A stretch of DNA of 64,000 nt from Vibrio sp. qd031 (GTDB lineage: Bacteria > Pseudomonadota > Gammaproteobacteria > Enterobacterales > Vibrionaceae). Within the stretch, counting starts at the first letter, position 1. Each line of letters opens with the position of its first letter. The stretch covers positions 85,042 to 149,041 of the forward strand of contig NZ_JXQD01000008.1 of the NCBI RefSeq assembly GCF_002100145.1, read 5' to 3'. The notes under the pieces are model-generated. The model ran no database searches. It saw nothing but the letters and a program-made list of their open reading frames with translations, and was not told the origin of the DNA. Shown in pieces: positions 25,849-34,379 of the stretch. The translations under genes and the position numbers were made by a program.

Positions 25849-26868
25849 ATGACCCATATCAACCTGCACTCAAAACTGTTAGATAGTACGAAGAGCTTCT
25901 GCCACACTTCTCTTATTTCTACCTGTGCTGATGAACAGAATACAGCGCTGACCGAGCTCGTTTTCAACATCTCCAGATATCAAGAAGAAGGCACAAAGCT
26001 GCACCCCAAAGTATATCTCACTAGCAATATTAAACTTGCGCTCCAAATGTTACCTGGTGCAGATTCAATGCAAATTGGTACAGAAGCTAACTTATCTAGC
26101 GCTATAAGAGCTGCCCTAAAAAAATGTGCACCTCTCGCCAATAACGGTTGGTGCATTTATATAGCTCAAGAAGGTGGGCAGGTATGCTTCGGTATATTTA
26201 GAGGTGATACCAATCCTATTGCGACTTCGATCGATGAAGTAGTTCTTACTACAGATGTCCCTTACAACACAATTAAAGTCCATCAAGTTACACAAGACCA
26301 AGTGGAAGTAAGATCTAATAAAGGTTCAACTTTATACATATCCTTAAGTCCAGCAACTAACGAACATACCTCAACACAAAGCCAACTATCAAAGCTCGTA
26401 GACTGCATCACAAATGAACTCGATGAAAACAAAGAGTTCGTGCATAAAGTACTATCAGATTCTTTATCAGAGGCAATTAAAAAAAGCCATGGATGTTTGA
26501 TTGCGGTGTCGACTTCTGAACAAACTCCAGCAACTTTCAATGGAGATGGGATACCATTATCACCTGTAATAGATTTCCACAAACTCGTAACTTTATGTAT
26601 CAGCGAAGATAAAGAAGCTGGTGCACTAATCAGCTTTAGCCACATCCTCGAAAGTATGATAAACACTGATGGTATAGTTATCTTTAATCAAAAAGCCCAG
26701 CTACTCGGTTTTAATTTCTTTATTCAATCCTCGTCCACGACTTCTTTTGGGGGAGCAAGAAGTCGTGCATTTAAAGCACTGTGCTCAAAACTTGAGACGG
26801 AGCTTTGTGGAGCTTATATGCAATCGCAAGATGGTTTAACTCAATTTAAAGGAGCTGATAATGAGTAA
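25849..26868 (+). CDS. DAC-like sensor or cyclase, first gene of a three-gene unit
   Basis: A 339-residue cytoplasmic protein. I align its C-terminal half by eye to the DisA_N/DAC fold: SEAIKKSHGCLIAV matches the opening helix and strand; GDGIPLSPVIDFHKL the middle; NTDGIVIFNQ the metal-binding DGA motif; FGGARSRAFKAL the GTRHRAA motif (GARSRAF here); and GAYMQSQDGLTQFKG the closing strands. The N-terminal half (NNGWCIYIAQEGGQVCFGIF) may be a second diverged copy. Predicted DAC-related sensor domains (named DACN-type in Pfam) are known in conflict systems; this could be one. It overlaps the next gene by 8 bp. Confidence 0.68.
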   Translation: MTHINLHSKLLDSTKSFCHTSLISTCADEQNTALTELVFNISRYQEEGTKLHPKVYLTSNIKLALQMLPGADSMQIGTEANLSSAIRAALKKCAPLANNGWCIYIAQEGGQVCFGIFRGDTNPIATSIDEVVLTTDVPYNTIKVHQVTQDQVEVRSNKGSTLYISLSPATNEHTSTQSQLSKLVDCITNELDENKEFVHKVLSDSLSEAIKKSHGCLIAVSTSEQTPATFNGDGIPLSPVIDFHKLVTLCISEDKEAGALISFSHILESMINTDGIVIFNQKAQLLGFNFFIQSSSTTSFGGARSRAFKALCSKLETELCGAYMQSQDGLTQFKGADNE

Positions 26869-28186
26869 TATTGCACTCTGGCAGCCAGATAACCTCGTCA
26901 CTATTCCTGAAACAGCAGTTAGTGCTGCTGAAATTGCAGATTGTGCTCTACAGCTAAATTCAAAGGATAAACATCAAATATCTTTTGCTTTAGATAACGG
27001 TTTCTATGAAATGGGGATGAACTACCTTTGGTCTCGAACAATTCATGCACTAAAAGCAGAACTATCGAATGTCGGTGTCAGTCTAATCGGTGAAATGCTA
27101 GGTAAAGCTGACATCACCGAAGATGATGATATCAATGATATTATTACAACAAGAGAATCGATTAAAATCGCAGAAGAGCTAGGGATGATTAGCTCAACAG
27201 AAGCAATGAGGTTAAGGCACTCGCATGAGCTAATAGCCCATTTCTCAGCTCTGGGTATGGCAGAGAGTGAACAGCAAAATATAAACAAAGAAGAGGCTAT
27301 TATGTCTCTGAAAGCGTGCGTAAAAGCTGTTTTAGGTAAACCCAAGATTCCTGTAGCAACACCTTTTATCGAATTTCGTGAAGCCTTAGAAACAGAGACA
27401 CTCTTGGAATCAGACCCTAAAGTTGACATGCTAAAAAGCTCTCCATACTTTTTCTATAAGCTCACAATAAGCGTTTTAATGAATGCGGCGAAGAAATCCA
27501 ATGGCGCTCCCTTGGAGCATGCTCTAGCCAACAGTAATCTACTAATTCCACTTATATGGCCAAGTTTACTAGACTCTGAAAAATGGCAAGTTGGTCATAC
27601 TTATGCTGAAAGTTTTGCTGCTGGAAAAAGCATATCTGTAAGTGGACTCAAGAAAACATTGCTCAAGGTACATGGATTTGACTATGTTCCTGAAAACCTA
27701 AGAAGCGATTCATTCGTTAAAGCTGCAGATGAAATTATAAAAGCTCATGAAGGCATGGATAATTTTTACAATGAATCAGCGCCAGTCAAAAATCTAGCCA
27801 ATCTAGGCACGACCATCCCTACACCAGCTCTTCCAGCGTGCGTATCAGCATTACTTTGTGTTGTGCTTGGTAACCCATATGGGACATCTCACACAGCGAA
27901 ACCTAAAGCACAATACTTACTAGACATGCTTACCCCTGACCGCTGGGAATACTATCTAAACCATGTTTTACCAAGTGACACTAGGATTCTAAACAAACTT
28001 TCGATTTCTAGACCGAGTGAAAACTGGGTAGATGACGTAGTAAAAAAATATAAGCTTGATCAATTAACAATTAAAAATAAGAACGTTAGTTCCCTTATCA
28101 ACGCATCTAAACGCTCTAACTACTCCAAAATTAGATCTCTAGCAGCAGACTTAACCGCAGCTTATTATGGAAGAGAAAACAAATAA
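26861..28186 (+). CDS. Unknown mostly helical protein, second gene of the DAC unit
   Basis: I do not recognise this 441-residue protein. It has no signal peptide or clear membrane span, and is acidic and Ala/Leu/Ser-rich, which suggests a soluble helical protein. One hydrophobic stretch (PALPACVSALLCVVLG, near residue 325) could be a buried helix or a membrane-inserting segment. A DDDINDIITTR part and a basic C-terminal region are visible, but no catalytic motif. Tight coupling on both sides (8-bp overlap upstream, shared base with the next ATG) implies the three products act together, with this one as adaptor or transducer. Confidence 0.6.
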   Translation: MSNIALWQPDNLVTIPETAVSAAEIADCALQLNSKDKHQISFALDNGFYEMGMNYLWSRTIHALKAELSNVGVSLIGEMLGKADITEDDDINDIITTRESIKIAEELGMISSTEAMRLRHSHELIAHFSALGMAESEQQNINKEEAIMSLKACVKAVLGKPKIPVATPFIEFREALETETLLESDPKVDMLKSSPYFFYKLTISVLMNAAKKSNGAPLEHALANSNLLIPLIWPSLLDSEKWQVGHTYAESFAAGKSISVSGLKKTLLKVHGFDYVPENLRSDSFVKAADEIIKAHEGMDNFYNESAPVKNLANLGTTIPTPALPACVSALLCVVLGNPYGTSHTAKPKAQYLLDMLTPDRWEYYLNHVLPSDTRILNKLSISRPSENWVDDVVKKYKLDQLTIKNKNVSSLINASKRSNYSKIRSLAADLTAAYYGRENK

Positions 28187-28800
28187 TGAAGTATCTAATA
28201 CCTAGCTGGAAAGCATTGAGAGTTTTAGGGGAAAGCAACACAGTTAAGCTAACTATGTTGACGCCAATCATTGGATACATGATTATATTTAGTGAAAAAT
28301 TTCAAGAGTGGTTCAAGTTAACCTCATCCGTTCTTGGGGTGGGTTCCACACAAGTAGCTGAAGCTACAATTTCCAACAGTTACTTTCTTTACTTTGGTTT
28401 GATCGCTATTGCACTAGCATCTGGGCTATACAGTTTGTCAGCTCCCTCACTTGCTAAAGAGTACCGTTCTAATCGTGAATATGTACAAGAAAACATTGAA
28501 CATATTACTCTATCTAGACTATTGGGACTGTCCTCTTTTGTTGAAAAAGAGTACGGTGATAAAAAGAAAAGGCATGAGGTTTTCATCAATATTTCACAAT
28601 TTGAATCATCGTCAAAATCAACTGACAATATAGATGCCTCAGTACTAAGAACTCTCGCAATAGATCTTCACAATCACTTTTGGAACTGTACTGTATACAG
28701 CCGATGTAAGCTTAGAGCCCTGACCACTCTACTGTATGTTTCTGGATTTATATTGCTGATGGTTCCGACCGCAAAATTGTTCTGGAACGTTACCTTTTAG
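28186..28800 (+). CDS. Multi-TM membrane protein, candidate effector of the DAC unit
   Basis: A 204-residue protein with three or so membrane segments: about residues 22-38, 66-86 and 180-198. Between the second and third is a roughly 90-residue soluble part (SNREYVQENIEHI.., then KKRHEVFINIS). Its ATG uses the last A of the previous stop codon. A small membrane protein at the end of a nucleotide-sensor operon is a reasonable membrane-permeabilising effector, but this is by analogy only; no family is recognised. The layout (N-terminal TM pair, soluble domain, C-terminal TM) recalls the SLATT proteins seen with nucleotide-signal systems. Confidence 0.6.
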   Translation: MKYLIPSWKALRVLGESNTVKLTMLTPIIGYMIIFSEKFQEWFKLTSSVLGVGSTQVAEATISNSYFLYFGLIAIALASGLYSLSAPSLAKEYRSNREYVQENIEHITLSRLLGLSSFVEKEYGDKKKRHEVFINISQFESSSKSTDNIDASVLRTLAIDLHNHFWNCTVYSRCKLRALTTLLYVSGFILLMVPTAKLFWNVTF

Positions 28801-28809
28801 AAATGTTCA

Positions 28810-28822
28810 ATAGTCTGGAAAA
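28810..28822 (+). repeat. Right copy of 13-bp direct repeat near island end
   Basis: ATAGTCTGGAAAA, identical to 12335-12347. Further related motifs follow in this stretch: TTTTCCAGA at 28827, TCTGGAAAA at 28874 and TTTTCCAGA at 28920, alternating in direction. This clustering at the edge fits recombinase-binding sites. Confidence 0.55.
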
Positions 28823-28836
28823 TCGATTTTCCAGAC
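28813..28836. repeat. 24-bp perfect palindrome at the island's right end
   Basis: GTCTGGAAAATC followed directly by its exact reverse complement. It lies 12 bp after the stop of the last island gene. It may be a recombinase site (it contains the repeat motif in both directions) or a weak terminator, since TTAAATTTTCTT follows. Confidence 0.75.
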
Positions 28837-28985
28837 TTAAATTTTCTTAATATTTAACCCACTTTTTGTCTTCTCTGGAAAAATGCTCTTATAGCTTGCT
28901 ATCACTAGATTCCCAGAACTTTTCCAGAAAAGAATATAAACAGTAATTTGTTACCATGCGTTAGCAGCGCTAGGGCGTCGCAATT

Positions 28986-29012
28986 GAGTGAGTGATGTCA
29001 TATCACTCACTC
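28986..29012. terminator. Inverted repeat between island and SPOR gene
   Basis: GAGTGAGTGAT and its exact reverse complement, 11 bp each, with a five-base loop. It lies immediately past the stop codon of the minus-strand SPOR gene. No U-run follows on either strand, so it is a hairpin of terminator position but not a canonical terminator. Confidence 0.55.
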
Positions 29013-29014
29013 TG

Positions 29015-29434
29015 CTAAAGGCGTTTCACTTCTCGCAAAAACACGGTATTAAAATGAGGGTGGGCTTTTAAGTGGCGCTGCTCTAGCGAAGCTTGCTGAT
29101 GGTCGATATACGGCCCGATTAAGCATCGATACCCTTTACCGTCATGCTGCTCGACAATCGTCTCTGAGACATTCGCGTAAAGAAACGCATAGGCTTGGGA
29201 TGACATAGGAAACTGATCGAAGCGACACTGGATCCACAGTATCGAATCAGCATGACGTGGTGGAACATCGCCCCACAACCCTTCACCTAAAGGACACTCA
29301 GGATCCAACTTTAGAGTCACTTGATCAATACTTGGCTCAACCAAGCATTCGTTAATCTCGTGCTGTTGTGCAAAGCTCACAGCGGCAAACATCGATAAGC
29401 TGACTATGAATGTCGACATCCACTCTATTCTCAT
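29015..29434 (-). CDS. Exported SPOR-domain protein
   Basis: A 139-residue periplasmic or envelope protein. From ATG 29434 it starts MRIEWMSTFIVSLSMFAAVS with a signal peptide ending near SFAQQ. The C-terminal part, about residues 75-135, looks like a SPOR peptidoglycan-binding domain: WIQCRFDQFPMSSQAYAFL..., GKGYRCLIGPYIDHQQASLEQ and FNTVFLREV. It would bind glycan strands lacking stem peptides. The frame stays open upstream into lpxR, but the first residues there have no signal. It is downstream of lpxR on the same strand. Confidence 0.75.
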   Translation of the reverse strand: MRIEWMSTFIVSLSMFAAVSFAQQHEINECLVEPSIDQVTLKLDPECPLGEGLWGDVPPRHADSILWIQCRFDQFPMSSQAYAFLYANVSETIVEQHDGKGYRCLIGPYIDHQQASLEQRHLKAHPHFNTVFLREVKRL

Positions 29435-29519
29435 CAACGGCTTCCTCTTTGTATACGCATCCATTAAGCATAAAATAGTACACTGTGTTGAGGAACGTAG
29501 CCGTGACAAAAGTGAGAGT

Positions 29520-30482
29520 TTAGTACTGCAACCCCAACCCAAAACGCAAAAGCTGTTGAGACTGTTGCCCGCTAAATTCGGAGGAACGATGAATAAGAAC
29601 CAAACTCATCAAAGCGCTATAGTCGTAAGAGATATATCCAATAGAGATGCCTGTTTGAATATCGGATTGCAAGCGCTCCATATCCACAATCGACTCACCG
29701 GTAATCTTGGTATCGCCTTCTAAGAAGTAGTTTTCAGCGACGTATCGACCTTCAATACCCGCATACGCTTCCCAAGTTAAACCGTTAAACGGAATGTAAT
29801 GCATACCCTTACTGAACAAACTAAAATCTGCCGGGCCGAAGTCTTCCGGCAACCGGTTGCCGATCCTCGCAGTCGCGCCCACGCCCGCTTGATTGAGCAT
29901 ATTACCTAAGGCGATGGATGTGTGTGGATTGACCTCTGCGCAGATCATTTGGCAGAACCCTAAGCTTCGCCCAACCAGACGATACTCTAGAACTCCACCG
30001 ACTTTATCGTCGACCTCATCTTTCCATCCGTGATAAGTGTCCTTGCCAGCTAGATTGTGTAGCCCATTCAAGATGCTTGAGCCAAATCCATATTTGCCGG
30101 CTCCGACCATACGTGCACCGATTTGATTGACATAAGGGCCATAGCGAAAGCGATAATTCACGCCTAGTGCAAAGTAACTGGAAAACGGCCGATCCCCCTC
30201 CTGTACGGTCTCTTCACGCTTATTTTCCCTACTGGGAGTATACGCAGCCTGATCCATAAAAAAGGTCACATAGTCATAGCTGCTTAAAGGGTAACTGTAT
30301 GATAGGTAACTAGAGGCGGTCATACCGCCGTCTGACACATCAGGGCCATATATATTTTCTGATGCATTGGTCATTGACCCTTTATCTTCATTGGCAAATT
30401 CGAAATAAAACTGTCCTACATTGGCTTGAGCAGTGCCACTTGCTAACCAAAATGCTGTAAGGCAGAGCAGTGCTCTGTACAT
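29520..30482 (-). CDS. lpxR: LpxR-family lipid A deacylase
   Basis: LpxR is an outer-membrane beta-barrel that removes the 3'-acyloxyacyl group of lipid A. The 320-residue protein has a signal peptide cut near AQANVGQF, repeated amphipathic strands and a C-terminal Phe/Tyr-type end (LLRFGLGLQY). The family core is seen in HNLAGKDTYHGWKDEV and in GNMLNQAGVGATARIG followed by LPEDFGP. The catalytic His is probably one of the two in the first block. It stands alone between the ABC transporter operon, from which a terminator separates it, and the SPOR gene. Confidence 0.82.
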   Translation of the reverse strand: MYRALLCLTAFWLASGTAQANVGQFYFEFANEDKGSMTNASENIYGPDVSDGGMTASSYLSYSYPLSSYDYVTFFMDQAAYTPSRENKREETVQEGDRPFSSYFALGVNYRFRYGPYVNQIGARMVGAGKYGFGSSILNGLHNLAGKDTYHGWKDEVDDKVGGVLEYRLVGRSLGFCQMICAEVNPHTSIALGNMLNQAGVGATARIGNRLPEDFGPADFSLFSKGMHYIPFNGLTWEAYAGIEGRYVAENYFLEGDTKITGESIVDMERLQSDIQTGISIGYISYDYSALMSLVLIHRSSEFSGQQSQQLLRFGLGLQY

Positions 30483-30578
30483 CCGAGTTCCTTACTCTTT
30501 CTTTGTAATATCTGCCTCAGCTATACAATTTACATACCACATCCGCCAAACTGATGGTTCCACTTCGTTACATATAAA

Positions 30579-30608
30579 AAAACCGGAAACACATATGCTT
30601 CCGGTTTT
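30579..30608. terminator. Bidirectional terminator after the peptide transporter operon
   Basis: AAAACCGGAA (30579-30588) pairs with TTCCGGTTTT (30599-30608) across a 10-base loop. It follows the second permease gene (ending 30627) on the minus strand, where a run of T follows the stem, and separates it from lpxR. Confidence 0.85.
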
Positions 30609-30626
30609 ATTGTTTAATTTTGTTGA

Positions 30627-31565
30627 CTAACCCTTGTAAATCTTAGGGTTAAATGCGTCTCTGAGCCAGTCACCCAGTAAGTTAATCACCAGCACCAACA
30701 AGATGAGTACCACACCAGGGAACACCGTGATCCACCAAGCACCAGAGAAAATGTACTTAAAGCCAGTACTGATTAGGGCACCCAATGACGGCTGCTCTAC
30801 TGGCAATCCTAAGCCTAGGAATGACAGCGCCGCTTCCGACATAATGGCGTTAGCTATCTGAACCGTTGAAATTACTAGGATGGGCGACAAACAGTTTGGC
30901 AGAATATGACGGAACATAATACGTGGGGCTTTAAAACCCATCACGCGAGCCGCTTCTACGTACTCTTTCTTCTTCTCTGCCAATACTGAGGCGCGAATCG
31001 TACGCGCATACTGTGGCCATTCCGCAATGCCGATAATCACTACCAACATGATAACTGCGTATTGACTGTAGAACTCACTACCAAAGCTCGCTTTGAAAAT
31101 CGCTGAGACAATGATTGCCACCATCATGGTTGAAAACGACAGCTGAATGTCCGCAAAGCGCATCAAAAAGCTATCGATTCGACCACCAAAGTAGCCAGAC
31201 GACAACCCAATAATGATGCCTAAGATGAGCTGCAAGCCCACCGCAAGGAAACCAATGGTCAACGACAGTCGTGAACCATAGAGAATGGTCGAGAAAATGT
31301 CACGGCCCTGCTCATCGGTACCCAACAAAAAGCGCTCTTCACCATACTCCATCCAAGATGGTGGAAGCTCGGAGTCCATAATGTCAATCGAGCTGAGATC
31401 ATAAGGGTCGGTCGGCGACAGGATTGGAGCAAACAATGCCATTATCAAAAAGCAGGCAAATACGGCGGCACTGAACATCGCCACTTTGTCTCGTAAGAAG
31501 TAGTACACGAGATCAGAGTTCTTAAAACGTTCCCAGCGACTCGGAGCTTTTACTGCGTGTTCCAT
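30627..31565 (-). CDS. Peptide ABC transporter permease, DppC/OppC type
   Basis: Inner-membrane permease of a peptide or nickel-type importer. The 312-residue protein has six predicted spans, the first at about residues 28-50 (the DppC type has an N-terminal extension of this kind). The coupling EAA loop is visible as EYVEAARVMGFKAPRIMFRHILPN, shown here as EAARVMG followed by HILPN. It is the last gene of the operon, 2 bp after the DppB-type permease gene, and is followed by a terminator. Confidence 0.93.
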   Translation of the reverse strand: MEHAVKAPSRWERFKNSDLVYYFLRDKVAMFSAAVFACFLIMALFAPILSPTDPYDLSSIDIMDSELPPSWMEYGEERFLLGTDEQGRDIFSTILYGSRLSLTIGFLAVGLQLILGIIIGLSSGYFGGRIDSFLMRFADIQLSFSTMMVAIIVSAIFKASFGSEFYSQYAVIMLVVIIGIAEWPQYARTIRASVLAEKKKEYVEAARVMGFKAPRIMFRHILPNCLSPILVISTVQIANAIMSEAALSFLGLGLPVEQPSLGALISTGFKYIFSGAWWITVFPGVVLILLVLVINLLGDWLRDAFNPKIYKG

Positions 31566-31567
31566 GA

Positions 31568-32545
31568 TTAGGCTCCTTTTCCGGTTAGATTCACGGTTGG
31601 GTTAATCACCCCATACAGAAGATCGACAATGGTATTGGTTACGACAAAAATAAGGCCAACGAAAATAACATACGCAGTAATAAGTGGCGTATCTACGCGG
31701 TTAATCGCATCTAAGAATAGAAAGCCCATTCCTGGCCACTGGAATACTGTCTCGGTCAAAATGGTGTACGCCACCATAGTACCTATTTGCACACCACCGA
31801 CAGTAAGCACTGGAAGCATGGTATTTTTCAGCGCGTGTTGATAATAAATTTTATTCAGCGCTAAGCCTTTAGCTTTACCAAACTTGATGTATTCAGAACT
31901 GAGCACTTCTAACATTTCAGAGCGAACTAAACGGATAAACAATGGCAGCATTATCGACGCGAGAGCAATACTTGGCAGAACCAAGTGCATAAGGCCGTCG
32001 TAGGTAAAGAAGCCTGAATCCCAGCCAAGAATATCGCTGGTTTCTCCACGTCCATAGGACGGGAACCAACCGAGTTCGATGGAGAATACATACATCAACA
32101 TGATGGCGGTTAAAAATACAGGAATCGATATACCCACTGAACTCATCGCCATAACAAACTTGGTAAACCAATTTTTTGGATGAATTGCCGCGTAGACCCC
32201 AAGCGGAATGGACAGTACGACAATAATAATTGTCGCGCCAATAACCAACTCCAGCGTAGCAGGGAGTTTATCTAGAATGACATCGACCGCAGGACGTTTA
32301 AAGGTGTAACTAGTGCCTAAGTCACCTTGCACTGCGTTAACTAAAAATCGTGCGTATTTGGTTATAAAGGGATCATTAAGCCCCAGCTCATCACGCAATG
32401 CTTGACGTTCAGCCTCCGAAACGGATTGACCAACCAACTCACGCAATGGATCACCTAGGTTGTCTTGAATGGCAAAGGCCACCAAGCTGATCACAAACAT
32501 CACTATCAGCGCCTGATATAGGCGTTTGACCAGAAACGAAAACAT
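31568..32545 (-). CDS. Peptide ABC transporter permease, DppB/OppB type
   Basis: The partner permease, 325 residues with six spans, starting MFSFLVKRLYQALIVMFVIS, a typical DppB N-terminus. The cytoplasmic EAA-type loop reads EYIKFGKAKGL...IYYQHALKN. It forms a heterodimeric channel with the next gene product. AAAGGAATG precedes the start. A stem-loop in the 193-bp gap upstream lies between it and the binding-protein gene. Confidence 0.93.
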   Translation of the reverse strand: MFSFLVKRLYQALIVMFVISLVAFAIQDNLGDPLRELVGQSVSEAERQALRDELGLNDPFITKYARFLVNAVQGDLGTSYTFKRPAVDVILDKLPATLELVIGATIIIVVLSIPLGVYAAIHPKNWFTKFVMAMSSVGISIPVFLTAIMLMYVFSIELGWFPSYGRGETSDILGWDSGFFTYDGLMHLVLPSIALASIMLPLFIRLVRSEMLEVLSSEYIKFGKAKGLALNKIYYQHALKNTMLPVLTVGGVQIGTMVAYTILTETVFQWPGMGFLFLDAINRVDTPLITAYVIFVGLIFVVTNTIVDLLYGVINPTVNLTGKGA

Positions 32546-32680
32546 TCCTTTGCCCCTTTGTGTTTCAATCTGAGAATAATTTCAGTCTTAAAAATGGCAC
32601 CTAACCCGACTGAAAAAAGGCTAAGCACCAAAAAACGACGTAGTGTCTTTTTAAACTTTTATTCACTAACTTGGCAAATT

Positions 32681-32703
32681 AAGGGGGAACCGAGTTCCCC
32701 CTT
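32681..32703. terminator. Stem-loop between binding-protein and permease genes
   Basis: AAGGGGGAAC and GTTCCCCCTT form a 10-bp stem with a 3-base loop, 36 bp past the binding-protein stop codon. On the transcribed (minus) strand it is followed by AATTTG rather than a U-run. It probably slows decay of the binding-protein mRNA or partly attenuates transcription, giving more binding protein than permease. Confidence 0.7.
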
Positions 32704-32738
32704 TTATTACCTATTTTTTGGCTTATTCAGCCAGTCCA

Positions 32739-34292
32739 TTACTTAACAACTAGGTCGCCAAAGTAAGGGAAGTTCATGCCGTTGATGATTGGTTTAATAT
32801 CAACGTTGCTTTTCGCAGCCCAAGAAGGATCCTGCCAGTGTAGAGGAACAAACGCTGCCTCATCGAACAAGATTTGCTCAACTTTCTTCAGCATGTCGCT
32901 ACGCTTAGCAAGGTCAGTCTCTTTGTTAGACATTTCTACTAGCTCATCAACTTCAGAGTTAGAGTAGTAACCACAGTTGTATTGACCTTTACCTGTCTCC
33001 GCATTGCGAGTCATCGCTAGGATCTCAGTGAAGTTTGCAGAATCTTCTGTATCTGGGTGCCAACCGATCATCATCATGTCTGCAGCACACTTATCAAACT
33101 CTGGCCAGTACTGTGCTTTAGGCATAGTTTTAAGGTCCACTTTGATACCGATTTTAGACAGCATTGCAGCAGAAGCTTGTGCAATCTTGTCGTCGTTTAC
33201 GTAACGGTTGTTTGGCGCCATCATAGTTAGCGTAAAGCCGTTTTCGTAACCGGCTTCTTTCATCAGCATCTTAGCTTTGTTTAGGTCAAAGCGAGGCTTA
33301 AGTGCATCGTTGTAACCCGCGTAACCTACAGGGCTCTGTTGAGCTGCCGCTGTTGCTGCGCCTTTCATAACCTTGTCAGCAATACCTTGGTTATTGATAG
33401 CGTATGTGATCGCTTGACGAACACGCGCATCTTTAAGTGCAGGGTTGCTGTTTTGGTTCATTTGGAACGTGATGATACGAGTACCAGGCATAGTGAACAG
33501 GTCTACGTTCTTCGCGCTTTCGATACGGTTGTAGTCGTTTGGACCTACAGGTGCAATCATATCAACGTCGCCAGAGAGAAGTGCAGCAACACGTGTTGCG
33601 TCTTCTTTGATTGGCACAAGCGTTAGCTTGTCTACGTTACCTTCTGATGCTGTATCCCAGTAGCCGTCAAAACGTTCAAATTCAACTTTAACGCCTTGTT
33701 CACGAGAGACCACTTTAAAGGCACCTGTACCAGACAAGTTGGTTGATGCAAAAGAGTTACCGTGCTTAACGATATCGCCTTTGTCAGCACCGTTTGCGTC
33801 AGTACCTGTGTAGAACTTGCTGTCCATTGGGAAAATGTACGTCGCAACGTTTTCTACCAATGGGTAAACGCCATCGGTTTTAATCTCAACCGTGAAATCG
33901 TCTACTTTAGTCAGTGATACGAGTGGAGCGAAGATGCCTTTGAAGTCCGCAGACTTTTTAAGACGGTCAAACGTCCATACCACGTCATCAGCAGTAAAGT
34001 CATTGCCAGAGTGGAACTTAACGCCTTTGCGCAGGTTAAAACGCATAGTGGTGTCATCGACACGTTCCCAAGATTCAGCCAAACGAGGTTCAAACTCCAT
34101 GCTCGCGTTAAAACGAACCAATGGGTCAAACGTCATGTGAGCAAGCTGTATGATGCCGCCCGATAGCTGCTCTTGAATGTCTAATGATACCGGATCGGCA
34201 TCGTAAGCAACTGTAATATCTGCTGCTGCAGCGCTAAATGCTAGACCAGCTGTAGCCAGTGCTAAAGCAATTTTGCTCTTAATGGTTTTCAT
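32739..34292 (-). CDS. Peptide ABC transporter substrate-binding protein (family 5)
   Basis: Periplasmic receptor that delivers peptides to the permeases. The 517-residue protein has a signal peptide cut near SAAAADITVAY and no lipobox Cys. The family-5 binding-protein signature is seen in LAESWERVDDTTMRFNLRKG and VKFHSGNDFTADDVVWTF. It resembles DppA/SapA-type proteins, but the ligand cannot be told. Comparable genes lie at the same locus beside VSP-I in V. cholerae, from memory. A good AGGAG-type site lies before ATG 34292. It is unusual that the ATPase gene precedes it. Confidence 0.93.
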   Translation of the reverse strand: MKTIKSKIALALATAGLAFSAAAADITVAYDADPVSLDIQEQLSGGIIQLAHMTFDPLVRFNASMEFEPRLAESWERVDDTTMRFNLRKGVKFHSGNDFTADDVVWTFDRLKKSADFKGIFAPLVSLTKVDDFTVEIKTDGVYPLVENVATYIFPMDSKFYTGTDANGADKGDIVKHGNSFASTNLSGTGAFKVVSREQGVKVEFERFDGYWDTASEGNVDKLTLVPIKEDATRVAALLSGDVDMIAPVGPNDYNRIESAKNVDLFTMPGTRIITFQMNQNSNPALKDARVRQAITYAINNQGIADKVMKGAATAAAQQSPVGYAGYNDALKPRFDLNKAKMLMKEAGYENGFTLTMMAPNNRYVNDDKIAQASAAMLSKIGIKVDLKTMPKAQYWPEFDKCAADMMMIGWHPDTEDSANFTEILAMTRNAETGKGQYNCGYYSNSEVDELVEMSNKETDLAKRSDMLKKVEQILFDEAAFVPLHWQDPSWAAKSNVDIKPIINGMNFPYFGDLVVK

Positions 34293-34379
34293 TGCATAAC
34301 TCCTTATGCGGGAATGTCTTCCCTGTTAGTTGTGTTTGCTTCTGTAATTTTTAATGCGCTCACGCGCTCACCAAACCTG

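Larger units (their letters stand above)
12302..28960. mobile_element. Mobile defence island with recombinase module and CBASS
   Basis: About 16.6 kb between gor and the SPOR/lpxR genes. It carries four recombination genes at its left end and only defence-like or unknown genes after that, is visibly more AT-rich than the backbone, and uses different gene style (many short overlaps). Copies of a TCTGGAAAA-type motif occur near both ends, including the 13-bp repeat ATAGTCTGGAAAA at 12335 and 28810. The exact boundaries are not proven: the right edge lies somewhere between 28822 and 28985. From memory, VSP-I of V. cholerae is inserted on the same side of gor and also holds a capV-dncV CBASS. Confidence 0.85.
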
